Origin: Branchiostoma floridae
Taxonomy: Eukaryota; Chordata; Leptocardii; Amphioxiformes; Branchiostomatidae
Assembly: GCF_000003815.2 (NCBI RefSeq)
Contig: NC_049980.1
Location: 21,642,762-21,690,198, forward strand
Length of the DNA stretch: 47,437 bases
Reading direction: 5' to 3'
The translations under genes and the position numbers were made by a program. How positions within the stretch are numbered: the stretch's first letter is position 1; each line of letters opens with the position of its first letter. The notes under the pieces were generated by a model. The model did no database searches and was not told the origin of the DNA. It saw only the letters and a list, made by a program, of their open reading frames with translations. Of this stretch, positions 31,356 to 46,300 are shown piece after piece.

Positions 31356-34300
31356 CTGCATTGAAATTCAAAGTCAAAGATAACTTATCATTGAGGATAA
31401 TTCATACAGGTACCAACAGGAGCAAACTGAGTTATTATAGGGCACAGACTGAAGAAAAAAAAGGAAAAGTTAGACTTATAGATTATGAACTTCACCATAA
31501 GCCATACCCAAAGCTTAAATGCATAAGACAATAAATCCTGCTCTATTGGTTGTTAATATCATGTTATCAGCAAGTCTCCTACCTTAAAGTAGACCTTTCA
31601 AAAGTGTATGTCATTAAATCAAACAAAGACAACAACTTACAAAAAGGATGAAGCACAGGCAGCAGATGAAGACAATCAGACAGACGACGATGACAATGAG
31701 TATGATGACCCACAGTGGTAACTCCCAGTCAGCTTCTTCCCTACAGAAGTTGAAGTAATTCTCAAATTTGCATTCATCCAAGTTGAGCACGGTCTTGCAG
31801 TGGAGAGCAAACATATTCACAGACACGTTTGCATGTCCGATGTCCCCACTTACAGACACGTCATGTACACAGGCCCTGTGGTAGAACATCATAGCAGCTG
31901 CCAGATCTTGGCAGTAAGTTGCAAGTATACCAGTGTAGAAAAGGTCATCACAAATATTCACTGCCTCATCTTTGATAGTGTTGTTTCTGTCAGGAGGGTT
32001 GTCAAAAGGGTCACAGTTCACAGGCACATCAGAAGGTCGCCATTCTGGTGGTGAATCAGATGGAACTAAAACCACTTGGGTGCTGGTCCTGGTTCTAGAG
32101 TTTGTTGATGGTGTGTTAATGTCAACAGAAAACTCTTCACCATGTCCCTGATCCAGTGTTAGGCTAAACACAAGTCCAGGCCTCTCCTCCACTGGGCATG
32201 TGGTACGAACCTCTGTGATTTCTTCTCGATGAAGGACATAAGACCACACCATAAGGTTGTCCACATCCCCCACAAAATCTCTACCTGGTGTTGTGATGCC
32301 TGCGACAACATACTGTCCAATGCTTACGCTACCACTGAGCGTCAGTTGCCCCACAGTTCCAACTGTGTGGGAGAAGCTGTACTCATAACCTTCATAGAAT
32401 TGCAACAGCTCTAGTCTTCCATCAAACTCTCTCCATGTGACACAGATGTATGTCCAGATGCTTGTTGTCACCTGAAGTGTTGTTGGGAAAGTGTGGCCTT
32501 GCCAAAAGATCTCAAGGTGGCCATTGACAACAAGCAGGGCGATCTCCCCTCTTTGTGAACTGACCACATAGATGGTGTGCGTGGCTGTAGTGACATCAAG
32601 CTTGACCCACACTCCAACTGTCAGCTGGTGGAGAACGATAACTCCGATATTCTCAATGTAGACATGATTGCCGTCAACATGTAGGAGATAACCAGTGGTT
32701 AGACCAACTGTAGTTTGTACCAGGTGTAGATGGTTGTCTGGTATATCAACCTGGTGTTCAGGACCTAGAGTTCCTTCCAAGTATGGCTGTGAAAGAGTGC
32801 TGTCCATAAATGCAATCACATCAACAGGATTCATCGGTAGGTCAGTCAAGTCATTGATCAGATTCCCATCAAATGGACCGCACAAGCCAGTGGCAAGTTC
32901 GTCTTTAGGTGCAAGAATACCCAGAGATAGAATGTCAGCAATCATCACAATGTACACAGTAGTTGACTGGTAGGTTACTTCCACTATGTCAGAACTGATC
33001 CACTCTACTGTAACACTTTGGTGGGAAAATGTTGTGCCAACCACAACAGTCTGCCATCCTTGTCCATCATTCTTCTGCACCACAATTTGATTACTGGTGA
33101 CGGATGACAATGAGGCTGAGATGGTGAGACCTCCATAGCTTACTGATATTTCAGTAATGACCTGCACATGCCACATGTCTGGGAATGGTACTGCGTACAA
33201 CTGCACAGATAATCCATTGAATATGTATGCAGAGTAGGCACCAGCTGTCATGAGCTCAAATGCAGCTCCGTCAAAGGTTGTAACATGGAAGTAACCAAAA
33301 ACAGTGAAAACTCCAATGGTGATACTGCTGGTCTGTTGACTTGCTGGCCTTACTGTTGTATTGAGGTGTGCAACACTGCAGTCTGAGCCAACCAATCCAA
33401 CTTCACATTGTATGCAAGCACTGATTTCATCCCATCCTTCTTCACAAACACATTCTCCGCTGTCGGCATTGCATATGCCATGATTGCCACAAGTGTTGAT
33501 GATTTCTCCTGGACAAGGATGTGAGCAGTCTGTACCCCAGTAACCATGGAAACACTGGCACATGGACGGATCTGACTGTAGCTGCTCTCCGAATACACAG
33601 GCAGCAGGGCAGGTGTCACCACACAGAATGTTGTCAGGAATAGTTGTCCCTTCAAGAACATTATCACAGTAGGCAACCAGGGCTTCAGCAACAGTCTCTG
33701 CAACTTCTTTGTCTCCAGTTAGAGCTACTTCCATGACACAAAGCTGGTAAAAGGTGTCAAATGTGCTGTTAGTAAGCAAAGAGCACTCTTGTCTCAATGG
33801 TTTGGAGAAGATTAACTCCCTACATGTTCCATCAGCATCTTCTGGAGATGTACTGTTTGAAGAGGAGTTGCCAGTATCTGTGCTTGATGGGTCTAGAACA
33901 AGACTTGGGGAATCCTCTTCTCCTGAGATGGGAGCATCAGAGACAACCCAGGTTGGGTGATTATAAGTTGGGAAGTATAGATGCTGCCCAGTCTCTGACT
34001 CTCCAGCAATTTCACCTTTACCTTCATTAAGAGACCAGAGCATGGCAAGGTCCGGGGCTCTTGGTCTCACGTTCACTCCCCAGTTTGCTGCAACAATGGA
34101 TGGATTGACTGGTCCCTCCCATATGCGGATCTCATCAATCATTCCGACAAATACAGAGATGGCTGCATCGGGTACTGTGTCTGGGCTACTTGCATACCAT
34201 TGACCAAAGGCAAGGGTACCACCTCCATTGAAGACACCAGCTTCTAGATAGAATGCATTGATGCTCACCTGGCCTTCTGCGTTGAAAAGGTAGAACTCAA

Positions 34301-37300
34301 GCAAGTTCAATTCAGGGCGCCACACAAAGGCAATTTGGTTCCACACTTCAAGTTCCAGGACAAGACTTGTGGTGTGTACTGTTACACCACTGTGTATTTC
34401 AATTCCTGTTGCAATGTTGAGAATGGCAAAAACTTGAGATGTTGTGTAGGATAGGATTGTCCCACCATAAGAGACAGGCTTGACCAGCATTTCAAATGTG
34501 AAAGTTGTTGTGGGAAATTGATGGAGAGGCTGGGAGGTGATGATGCTGTCTTCAAAGTATAAGCAGAAACCTGCTGCAGTAACAGGGACGAGATTTTCGA
34601 CATTGGTAACATTGATATAGGAAGGCACTTCATACCCGGCAAGGAAAGTGTCCACAGCTGATTGGGATATCTGTGGGTTGCAGGTGACAGGCTCATTGAG
34701 ACATGACGCTGCTAATATCTTATCGAGGGTGGAATTGCCACAGTTTCCAAACATGCCCAGTGAATCATGGCAGAATGCAGCTGGTACGGTTAAACTCACA
34801 TGGAGGTGTCCGCTCGGGACAACGAGTGATACGTGTACGTCAATGTCAATGAATGACAGCAAGTAGGTTGTACTATCTTCACGACTGATCTGGACATTCT
34901 CTGCGATTACCATCATGTGATCCACTGGTTGTGTTTGGTGGTTTACAATGATGTGGCTCATACCACCATCAGTGCTCAGTAGCGATGCGAGGATTACAAC
35001 TTCTGTTCCTCCATATGTGATGTAAATGCTGTCAAAGCATGACATGCTTCCCGATACCTCAACGCACATGACTTCACGAATGGTCAAGGAAAATTGGAAT
35101 TGTACATGACTGAGAAGAAGGTAGGAACCCTCTTGATGTCCGAAAATGGTAATGCCATCAAAAAAGGTAAATGTACCAAAGCTTAGGATTTGCCCATAAA
35201 GGATTGACTGGGATATGCTGGACGTAGTTGATGTGACTACAGAGCAGTCTCTCCCTATCCAGCCATTTGAGCAAGTGCCACAGTCATTACTTCCAGACCA
35301 GTTCATCTCACAGGCACATGCTCCATCCTGGCTGCAAACTCCATGGTTGTTACAAGGTGTCAGACCACTTCCTGGACACTCGTTTGTGCAGTTTGGACCC
35401 CAGAAGCCCTTTTGGCATTGGCAATCTCCATTCATGTTAGCACCGAAAGCACAGCCTGTACACGTACCTTCAAACCAATTTGGTGTGGTGTAATTTTGAG
35501 CAAGGATACAAAGGCTTAGAAGAACTGTCCCTCTGGTGTTTAAGATCTGATCACAATGTTCAGCAAAGGCAACTGCTGAACTAAATGCTGCTGTGATATC
35601 ACTGGTTACTGACACGTCCTGCAGGCATGCCATATAGAAGAGCTGTGATGCACTGTCTCCTAAGCTCTGACAGTGTTGGTGGATAGTATCTGACAACAAG
35701 AGCACTGAGCAGATTGTCTTTGCTTGTGTTTCCAATGATTTGTCAACAAATATGCTCTTGAGGGGAAGGGCGTCAGACCTGCGAAGAACAGGAAGTTCAG
35801 CATCTGAAAATGTCCACTGCGGCCGTCGCCATGGTGGATTTGGTAGGTTGATGTGGTTTGTGTGTACGGGATCACGAGTTATGTCACTACTTCCCTCATT
35901 AAACTTGTAGAGAGCAGACAAAGCACCTGAGAATGCATGGGCAACAGGGTTGAGTTTGGTGGTCTCCTGAATTGTTGAAGGATGAAAGCGTTGTTTCCAG
36001 ATCCTAAATTCTTCTACGAGTCCATTGAAGGTGGTGTTTGGAAATTTATCACTTGCATCAGGAGATGGCTGCCACTGACCTAGGGACAAAATACCGCCAT
36101 CTACAAACAATGAAAAGTCACTGTTGGGTATCTCTTCTCTTGAGACATGTCCAGTAGCCTTCCAATGGTAGAGTTCAGTTGCTTGCTTGTTAAATTTGAT
36201 TATGAATCTGACCTGGTTCCATGCGTCTATCTCATTGTAGATTTGCGTTTTGACAACTCTCTTTCCAAAGAAAATTTTCATTGGGCAGTCATTAGTGATT
36301 GCAAATGTGTTCTGATGTGCATATGCCAGGATTGTTCCTCCACATGTAGCAGGTTTGATCATGAAATCAATTGTGACTTCGGACAGAGTTCCAGTGCTTG
36401 AGTTGCTTGCAAACACACCATAAATTGGATGAGTGAGACTACCTGCATCGTTAAAAGACAAACAGTACTCTCCACCGGACAATATTGGTAGTGTATAGTT
36501 GTTGTGTAAGATCAGAGACTCTTCTGGGGAGACTCTCCAAGTGTCTGACAGCTCTCCATTGATGAAGCCTTGTGTTATTTCCTCAATGATCATGGATGGA
36601 TAAATCTCCTGTACTGTGCAGCTGCCAAGCAACCCTGTGAAATGCCTGCACATTGAAACATCTGCCTTTATGGAGATTTGGACATGTTGGCCTATGGTTC
36701 GGAGTTGGATCTCCATCAGTGGTCCTTCTATGATATACAGATATGACGATGGGCAGCTGATCCACCATTGATAACCTATTTCAACTGGATTTGTTAGGAT
36801 AGATGTTGGTTGTCTGTTGATATAGACATTTGGACTTCCATTGCTGGCGATGGAACCAATGATCGTTAGGGTTGCATCATTTACTTTGAGGCCAAGCGCA
36901 CTTGTGCAAGTTGAACCTGAGAAGCATGGAGTTTGATAGACCTGTAGGTTGAAGATCTCACCAACTCTGTTGGACTGAATAAGATGAAATTCGCCAAGTG
37001 CAGGGAAGGTGAACACAAGACCATTGAAGTTTGTGTAGTAGGATGCTGCTGTGACTGTGGCTACTCCAGAAGTGGAAGTTATCAAAGGCATTACTGCAAT
37101 GGTGCAGTCAGTTCCATTCCAGCCATCACTACAAGAGCTACAGTCCGGCAATCCTTTCCAGTTCTCCTCACAGACACACAATCCAGTTTGCTGACATACA
37201 CCATGTCCATAGCAGGCATTGTCTGACCCTCCAGGACAGGCAGAGGAGCAGTCGTGACCATAGTAACCTGGATAGCATGTGCACTGATCTGCTTTGCTAG

Positions 37301-40300
37301 CACCAAAAAGACATCCATTGTGACATTGTGTGCCAGGTCGTAAGTTATATGCCTGGTCATTACATAAGCCCTCTGCTGGCCATTGTTGTAGATCAAGAGA
37401 AGATTGACACAGATCTGCATAGTGGGAGACGACCTTCAAGGCCTCATTGATATCACCTGTGGTAGACACTTCCCTGAGACAGGCCAAATGATAGAACTGA
37501 TGCAGTCCATTTCCAAGGGATGCACAATGAGGGGATAGCAACTGCAATAGGTTTTGACACATTGTGTCTGCTTGCTGTTTCAAGTTTGTGTCATAGTTAT
37601 CAAATTCTACAACTCCGATTGAAAGATCCACGAAACGTTTCAGAATTGGCATGTTGGATTGGCTCCATTGTGGGGAGGTCCAAGGACTGGACAACATAGA
37701 TAGGGTGCTGTCAGAGGTGACTTCTGCTGCTTCTGTTCCCTGTCCTTCATCAAAGTACCAGTATGCTGCAAGGCCAAGGCTAGATGGAGGGATGGAGTAG
37801 TCCCAGGACTGCATGGTTACTGGGGGACTAAGTCCCTTGGTCCAGATTCTGAGGTCATCCAACTCTCCAAAGAATGGCTCATGAGGTAGTCTACTGATAC
37901 CATCTAGTGGAGCTTGCCATTGGCCAAATGCAAAGGTTCCATCGTCGTTGAAAATGCTTGTTGGTATGTCATACTCTTGGCGTTTCACCATCCCTCTCAT
38001 ATTGAACATATAGATGTTGATCTTTCCCAGTTCATGCTTATAGACCATGGTGATTCTGATCCACTGGTTTGTGGGTGGTATATAACCAGTATTGAAAGTC
38101 TGCATTCCCTGATGTAACTGAACGGTTTCGTTTATGATCAAGGAAAGTGTTTCTCTGGACGAATAGGAAAGGACTGTTCCACATATGCTGACATTTTTGC
38201 ACTTGATCATGACTTCAATGGTTACATCATTGCTCTTTAAGAACAAGAAAGGCTTTTCAGGAAACAAGGCAGCATTGCTAAATTTCAAGCTGTATCCCCC
38301 TGTCATGCCTTGTTTAGCAGTGGCTACTTTGTCACAATTTGGCACAGTCCAATGGTCACCATATTGTTGCAGGTAACCTTGATTGAGCTCATTTGTTTCA
38401 TTCCAGGTCCTGTTCTGGAGGGTAGGTACAAAGGCAAGGTCATATGCAGTATTCAGCAGTGGCATGGGTTGCTGTACTGTGTAATTTTGCAAACATACAT
38501 CAGCAGCACTTATCAGAGGCCATGGTTTAGCAAAATCATTGATCGCTTCACTTGGTTGTTGAGCACAATGACCACTCAGAAGACCGATGAATGAGTCGCA
38601 CAGGTTGCTTGGTATCATGACATCAACACTCAGGAACTTTCCGTTTGATCGCACAGTAACACTTACATTTCTTGGTCCTTCAAGGCCTAGTTCAAAGTAA
38701 GAGTACCTTCTGAGTGTAAAGCCAGACAGGCCAAAGTCAACATCATTGTCAAGAGCATGTTCTAGTCCATTGATTTTGGATACCAGTCTGCCATTGTCCT
38801 CACGGGATACTGACACCAGCAAGGTTACAAAACCATCAGCCTGACTTCCAAACTGAATTCCCACATACTGGATGCAGCTGTAAGACAAGTAGCAAGCAAC
38901 AAATGTTGCTTGAATGGATAGGGCCTTATTTGTTGACATCAGCAGATATCTGTCCCCAACACCTTGATAAAGAAAACTTGTACCAGCAGAGTTGGTTATG
39001 TGTCCTGCACCAAAGACCTTGGCAACTGCAGTTTGTCCATGCTGGGATGATGAGACAGCTAGTGAGCAGTCAATGCCGGTCCAACCTGGACTGCACTCTG
39101 AACATGAATCGCCTTGCCAGTTAGTTGGACAGTTGCAGACACCAGTTCCAGCATCACATTTGCCAAAGCCATTGCAGGGTCCTGTGGTTGTGTTTCCTGC
39201 AACAGGACGGACCTGGTATCAGCTTCACACAGATTTACATCTTTTGAATTTATAGGATTTACATGCATTATCACTGGATACATGTTATTTCATTCCCAGG
39301 CTTCTGTGCTGCAAAATTGGCTAAGAGAAGAAAGGATGTACCTGGACAAGGTTTGCTACAGTCAGATCCCCAGTATCCTGGGTAACAGTCACAGTTGTTG
39401 GGGTCCTGTGGGTTCCTGGTACCAGACTCACACCTGATGTCACATCTCTCCCCTATCCACAGTGGGAAATTTACCTCATATCCAAACTCTGTAGGATGGA
39501 AAATAAAGTAATGTTAACATTCAAATGTCAAAAATTCATTTTAACACAATGGTCTTATCATGTAAACGTTTTGGCTACAGGCAGAATTCATTGTAACCAC
39601 TTATGCCACAATTAAACATTTACCAAATCTATATTCACTCCTTAGTACCATTTTGCAGAATAGAACCGTCAAATCTTTTCAGAATCGGAAAGCTGAGAAA
39701 AGAAAAGTGTCGGGATAGTATGTACCATTGCATAGTGGCTGTGCAGGCCAGGTGTTGAGGTCTAGCACTGCTTGACAGTAGTCTGCCAACTCCAATACAG
39801 ATGCCATTGCTGCACTTTGGGAGTTAGATGCTATGACATCATCTACACATTGGTAGAAGAACCGCTCCAGAAATGCTTGGGGAAGTGGATTGCAGGACCT
39901 GAGGAAAAAAGGCGTAATATTAATAATAAAGTATGATGCATCATAATTGCAAGTGGCAAAGTGCCATGCATATAGAACTTTGCTTTTTTTTACTCTCTAG
40001 TACAGGAAACACTTTGTAGGTATAAAATTGCTTCTTTTCAACAATCCACAATATGATGGACTCATTAGTAACAAGCACAACATTATCAGCACCATGGACG
40101 CCACACACTGCAAGCTAAAAATCCACTGATGGCATGATAGGAACTGATAAATGTAATAGAGCCAACTTATTTTTGCTTTTTATAAAAGAATATTTATTCA
40201 CAAGGTGTACTAGGTACTCTATCATTGGAATGATGACACTTGCACAAGCATTGTTGGGGAATACACATGAAATGTTACGAAAATGTTACCTTTTTGTTAT

Positions 40301-43300
40301 GATGAAATGTCATCATTTTCTCACCTGTCTATGGAGCCTTCAAGAATCAAACTTCTACAGAAAGTCTCAACTTCCACTTGTTGCAGAATGGCATTAGTGT
40401 CCCTCTTGCTGCGCCTTGACCTGCTGTGCCTTGTCCTGGCACCTGCCCGTTGAGTGTAAGTGGCAACTCCCATGTCATATGGAGATACAAACGGCACTGG
40501 GGCATCTGACTCCCGCCACGAGGGTGATGGGAAGGGTGCAGTTGGCAAGTTCAGCTCTTTATTTGCAACAGCATCTAGTGTGGTGAAACCTGTATAACAT
40601 TGGGCATCAAAACTCTTGAGTATTGTAATGTCTTACTTTCATTACTTCCAATCATCGTCATATAGTTTGACCAGACATGTTAACACACATACTATTTATG
40701 TGCCTGATATTAGGTATTTGTTACTTAACTACAAAGAACTTTTACAATTACTCATAAATAAATAGTAAGCTATAAAAGATTCATACAGAAACATAATACC
40801 AGAAAGCTTTCATATCTGTATTTAGTGATATCAATTTTCACCACCATTATCGTGTAAGAAGTGAATGCAAAATCCACCTGTTCCTTCATCAAGCTTCCAC
40901 ATGGCTATCAGATCCGCATCAGTTGTCTCAACAGATCTGTTCCAATGGTCCTCAATTGAAATGCTGGTGAAATACCTAGAAAAGGGTTTATACAATTAGC
41001 AAATACTTGTCACAAATGCATTGTGCATACTGGTAACCTGCATGGTATTCAAGCACAAAATGTAAACAAATGTTGCACAATGTCTCTACACTGGACAAAG
41101 TACCATAAATTATGTTTGTAGAAAGAACGACATACCTGTTCCAAATCCTGATGTCATCAATATACCCAACAAACTGTTTACTAGGGTCTGGTTGCTCTTC
41201 ATCATCTCCAGTGCCTGGCTGCCATGAACCAAGTGCTAATGTACCACCTGGTGGGAAGACATCTGAACTGATCACAGCACCTCTCCTTCTTGTGTTTCCT
41301 GTACTGTCTGTGAGGTACACAGAGAGATATCTGTCGCTCTGACTCCACACCAAAGTCAGCAGGTTCCACTGGTTGTCTTCGAATGCTAGGCCCAAGTTTG
41401 TTGCATCATTGCCATGGTGAATTGATAGTGTCCCACTTGCAGTTGAAACAAATAGGGTTTCCTGCGAGGTGTAAGAGAAAATGGTGCCTCCACACTCAGC
41501 TGTCCCACAGGTTTTGATGTACATCTCCAAGGTGGTGAACTGTCCCTCAGGTATGTCAAGGTATGAGGCAGTTGCAGAAGACCCTCCTTCAAAGTACAGA
41601 CAGTACAAGGCAGCAGTGTTCGTGTTGGGTGTGAAGTCATCTGTCACAAAGCCGCTGTCTTCTCCTGCCACTGCACATGAAGATGCCATGTTGATAATAT
41701 CCTGTAGGGACACCGAGGTGGTGATGCTGACTGTTCCTGACGTGCTGGTGGGAGCTGCTGTTGGTGCTGAAGGTGATGGAGTGGTGACTGCTGGTGCCAG
41801 TCCACATGGTAGGACACCTTGGTTGGAACCACCAGTGCACAGATCACAGCTGCCACAGAGCCCTCTCATCAATGCATTGCAACATAGGCTGTTGGGAAGT
41901 TGTATGTTCACATCCATGTACCCCGCTGATACCCAAACATCCATGTTGAAGTCGATATCCAAAATGGACACTTGGTACCCACGCCCGCCATAGCTCTGTA
42001 CTGTAAGTCCACATCCACCCCTGGCAGGGAAAGTGTATGTGTCGTATGTCTGGAATATGTCTCCATTCATGTAGGTGAGTGGTGCACCTTCTGTTGTATA
42101 TTGAATGCTTAGAGACAAATCTTTGAATGATACAGCAACTGCACGGACACAGACTGAAGGTCGGTAAAAGGCCATGCAAGACACCTGCCGAACCTGTAGA
42201 GGAACAATGCATCATTGTAAACTTGTGACTATATTATTCACCTCTCACAGAAAATGTTAACTATTTCAGTTGTAGATTGCATTTATACCCAAATAATTAA
42301 TTTGGTGTTCTGAAATGTCATTGTTCAATTAACAAAGTCTCTTTAGTTAACAGAGTTTTAGTGTTGTCTCTATAGTCATGAGTAACAAATAAGTTGCAAA
42401 TAAAGGAAATTTAATGAAAGTTTTTTTTACCTGCACTTCAAAGTCCTCAGTTTGCAGCAGGTAGAAGTCTCCAATCTCCATGTACTCGAACAGATATCCG
42501 CTGTACTGTATGATTGTGCCTGACCGGTGGGCAGAGCAGATTAAAGCGTGATCTTCTGGAAGCTGTGGCAGTATGACACTGCACTCGCTGCCTCCCCATC
42601 CTTCTGTACAGGATCCACAGGCGCCATCGCCCTGCCAGTTCTCCTCGCACACACACTGTCCTGTGACTATGTCACATTCTCCATTGCCATTACAAGAATT
42701 GTCAGGACCACCTGGGCAAAGGTTATCACAGGATTCTCCCCAGTATCCTTCAGTACATACACAACTGTTGTCTGTTGGGCTTGGTGTACCAAAGTAACAA
42801 GACTTCTCACAAGTTTCTCCAATCCATATGGGGAAGTTTCTGTCAGGAAATTCATTACACAGTGCTTGAGCTGGCCATGATGGTAGGTCAAGGGTGACTT
42901 GGCATTCTGTTGCAAAAGAAATCACAGCTTCAGCACTCTGGTTGAGCTGGCCAGTAGAGAGTATGTCGTTTACACATGCCCAGAGGTGGAAAGCAATACT
43001 AGCTTCCAGGTCTGCAGTACCACATTGTGTTGCAAGTCCACCTGAGTAGAAAAGCCCCTCACAAACAGCAACAGCCTGTTGATGAATGACTGATGTTGTG
43101 GACAGTGTTATTGATGTTGTGAAGTGAACGGTAGCAGAAACTGATGCTATTTGAGCATTAGAGTTCATCCAAACTGCTGGCTCATAACTTGAAAGTACTA
43201 AGTCAATCCCAGAGATGAAGTCCTGTGCAACCAATCCAGATCCACCGTTGAAATCCCAAATCAGGACAACATCATGATCTGTCTGGGCTACATTTGCTTG

Positions 43301-46300
43301 CCAGCTCTGGATGACTGCTGTTGGACTCAGCCAGTTATTCCACACTACAAACTGATCAATGAGACCAATGAAGGCTCCAGAAGGTGGGTTCCCTGATCCC
43401 GAGTTAGATTCCTGCCAATGTCCCACAGCAAATGTCCCTCCTGAAACAAACACGTGTATTCCAATGTAGACACTTGTGAAGGACATGTGTCCAGTGGAGG
43501 TGAACAGGTAGATTTCGCACTGCCCTGTAGTTTGTGAGTAGACCAATGTGATGCGGTTCCACTCTTGAAATGTCACCTGGATTCCTGTGCTGACAGTGAT
43601 GGATCCATACAGCAAGTGCAAGGTGGAGCTTTGGATGGTCACAGCAAAGGTGTTGTCATGTGCAAATGAGATAAGTGTGCAGTCATCACTGAATGCGTTG
43701 AAGTGGAACTGTACAGAAGTAGAAGTTGATGTAAAGATGTTGTTTGGTATAGGAAGGGATGATGCCACGGTTCCATTGAAGTAAAGTGCTGTACCTGCCC
43801 CAGTTGGGACAGCCGGCTCTGGTGTGATTCCTATGATTGTTGATTGGTGCAAAACAGCAGCAAAGAAACTTGAGTCAGGGGTGACATGCCAATGGGTGAA
43901 AAACTGTTGGATCAAGGTCTGTGTCAGGCTGAACTGTAAAGAAAATGCTGCCAGTCCAAAATGTTGGATGAGACACATTGTGTCTCCATCATTGCAAGAG
44001 TGTGGAGCTGATGAGCATGGACCACACAGAGCTGAAGTACTTGAACACCATGATGTTCCAATTTGGAGGTCCATGTTGAAGTGGGTTTCCTGTGTCAGTA
44101 ATGCAATGTTAAAGCCATTGGGGCCTGCCAATACTATTCTTTCCATACTTTCTCTTCGTAAGGTGTATCCTGTGTTTCCACTCCCAATGGCAATATCCCC
44201 AACAGCACTGACTTGAGCATTGTCCACCCACACAACTGGGTCTGAGTCTGTGATGTAGGGAGCATGAATGACGCTGGTCGTGCCGCCAACATTTACAGCA
44301 ACAGCAACAAGGCAGACATCAATGTTGTTGCATGGCGTCTGCCGTATCTGTATGGTGATGTCAGAATTATGGAGCACTTGGAATTCTCCACTTTCCCTGA
44401 AGGGGATGTTTGAACCATCAAACAGGGTGTAGTAGCCACTACCAAATATGGAGCAAAGGTGGGTTGCTGCTGTTACAGTTGTTGGAACAGTGGTCACCGC
44501 CAATGAGCAATCAAGGCCTCTCCATCCAGGAGAACAAGTGCCACAGTCTGGGTCACCTCTCCAGTTCAGGTCACAGTCACACTCTCCATCTGTCTGACGG
44601 CACACTCCATGTCCATTGCACACATTGATAGTTCCGCTCTTGCAAATGTTGGTACATGTTGGTCCCCAGTAGCCTGCAGCACATGTGCAGATATCCAGTT
44701 GGCTTGTTGTGCTGGGAAATCTGCATTCCACATTGCAGTTTTCTCCTTGCCATGTTGGGAAGTAATGTGTTGGGAAGCTGTTGCACAGGTGCTGTCCAGG
44801 CCATGTTGTTACCTGTGGTAGTGCAGCATTACAATGATCTGCCATGGCAATGACTGATGACAAAGGTCCAAAGTAGGTTCCCACAAAGGTGGAGTCCTGC
44901 ACACAGGCACTGTAATAGTATCGAAGGGAAGCTTCTCCCATCCCTTCACAAGTTGTTGACAGACTGGACTGAAGAACTACGGCTTCACAATGGTCTCTTA
45001 TTTCTGTTTGAAGGGCTGGTAGAATCACATCTCTGTCGTAGTTGATAATGACAGTGATCTGAACATAGGAGAACAACCAGCTTGGTCTGTTAGCCACCCA
45101 GGCATGTTCAGAGATGTAAAGATGTGCCCCTCCAATGATGTCATAGATCACATGACCTTCTCCCTCATCAAAATGCCACAAGCCTGCGATGTTTGGTGTT
45201 CCAACATCAGCGTACCGATCATGCCATTCTGAAACGTCACTGTAGTAGAATGCCGTGTGCCAAACATGTAGTTCATCTATCTGTCCAACAAAGATGGCAG
45301 TACTAGGGGAGGTTACTGAGGGGTCACGGGAAGGCTGCCATTGTCCGATAGCAAGAGTGCCACCTGGAGCAAAAACTGCAACAGTTGTTCCGATGTCAAT
45401 TTCTTCACGTTGTAAATATAGGGAATTAAGCAAGAAGACAACAATATTTCCTCCATGTCTGTCCCAAACAATAGTGATTTGATTCCAAACACCAATTTCT
45501 ACTGATAATGCTGTGTCATAGATGTTGCTTCCAACAGCCAAATGAACTGTGCCCTGTAGGAATACAGTAAAACTTATTGTGTGACTGTAGGAAAAGACAA
45601 TGCCTGTGTCTGCTTCTGCATTAATGTGAAATTGCACAGTGATGTCCTGGTCTGTGTCGAATGTGCTGACGGTTGGTTGAGAGGAAACTGAGGCATCGCT
45701 GAAGTGGAGACAGTGACCAGCTCCTGTTATGATTGGTTGTTCGTGGTATGAACTGCTGTTGAAGATGCAGGTGAACAAGCTCTCATCAGCACTAACTCCC
45801 CAGGCATCTGTGAGTATGGTGGAAATGTCTGTGATATTTGCTGTGCTGTTGCCTTCACATGACCCACAAATTCCAAAGCCATTGTGGCAGGATTGTTGAC
45901 TGGTGTGCATAGTGACACTGAGGTATTTGTCCACAACACGAACATTCACAGACAGGGAGCCTGCAAGGCCAACCAAATTGTACTCATGGGAAGATTCTTG
46001 ACTGAGAGTGAAGTGGGGAGTGACAAGGGGTGCTCCATTTGAGGTCCATGCCTCTCCATCATTCCATATCAGGAGTTTGCTGTTACTTGTGTAGCCTGCA
46101 CGGACAGTTATGTAATTTGTTCCGTAGGACATGGCAAATGCTGAGATGCAGGCAGACTGGTTGTAGCAAGGAATAATACGGACCTGGGCATTGAATGATG
46201 AGTCTGTGTTCTGCAGGAAGAAGAATTCCCCTGGTTCCTTGTACACAAAACCTGTCCCATCAAAAGCAGTGAAGTGACCCTGCCCAAATACTTTGCACAT

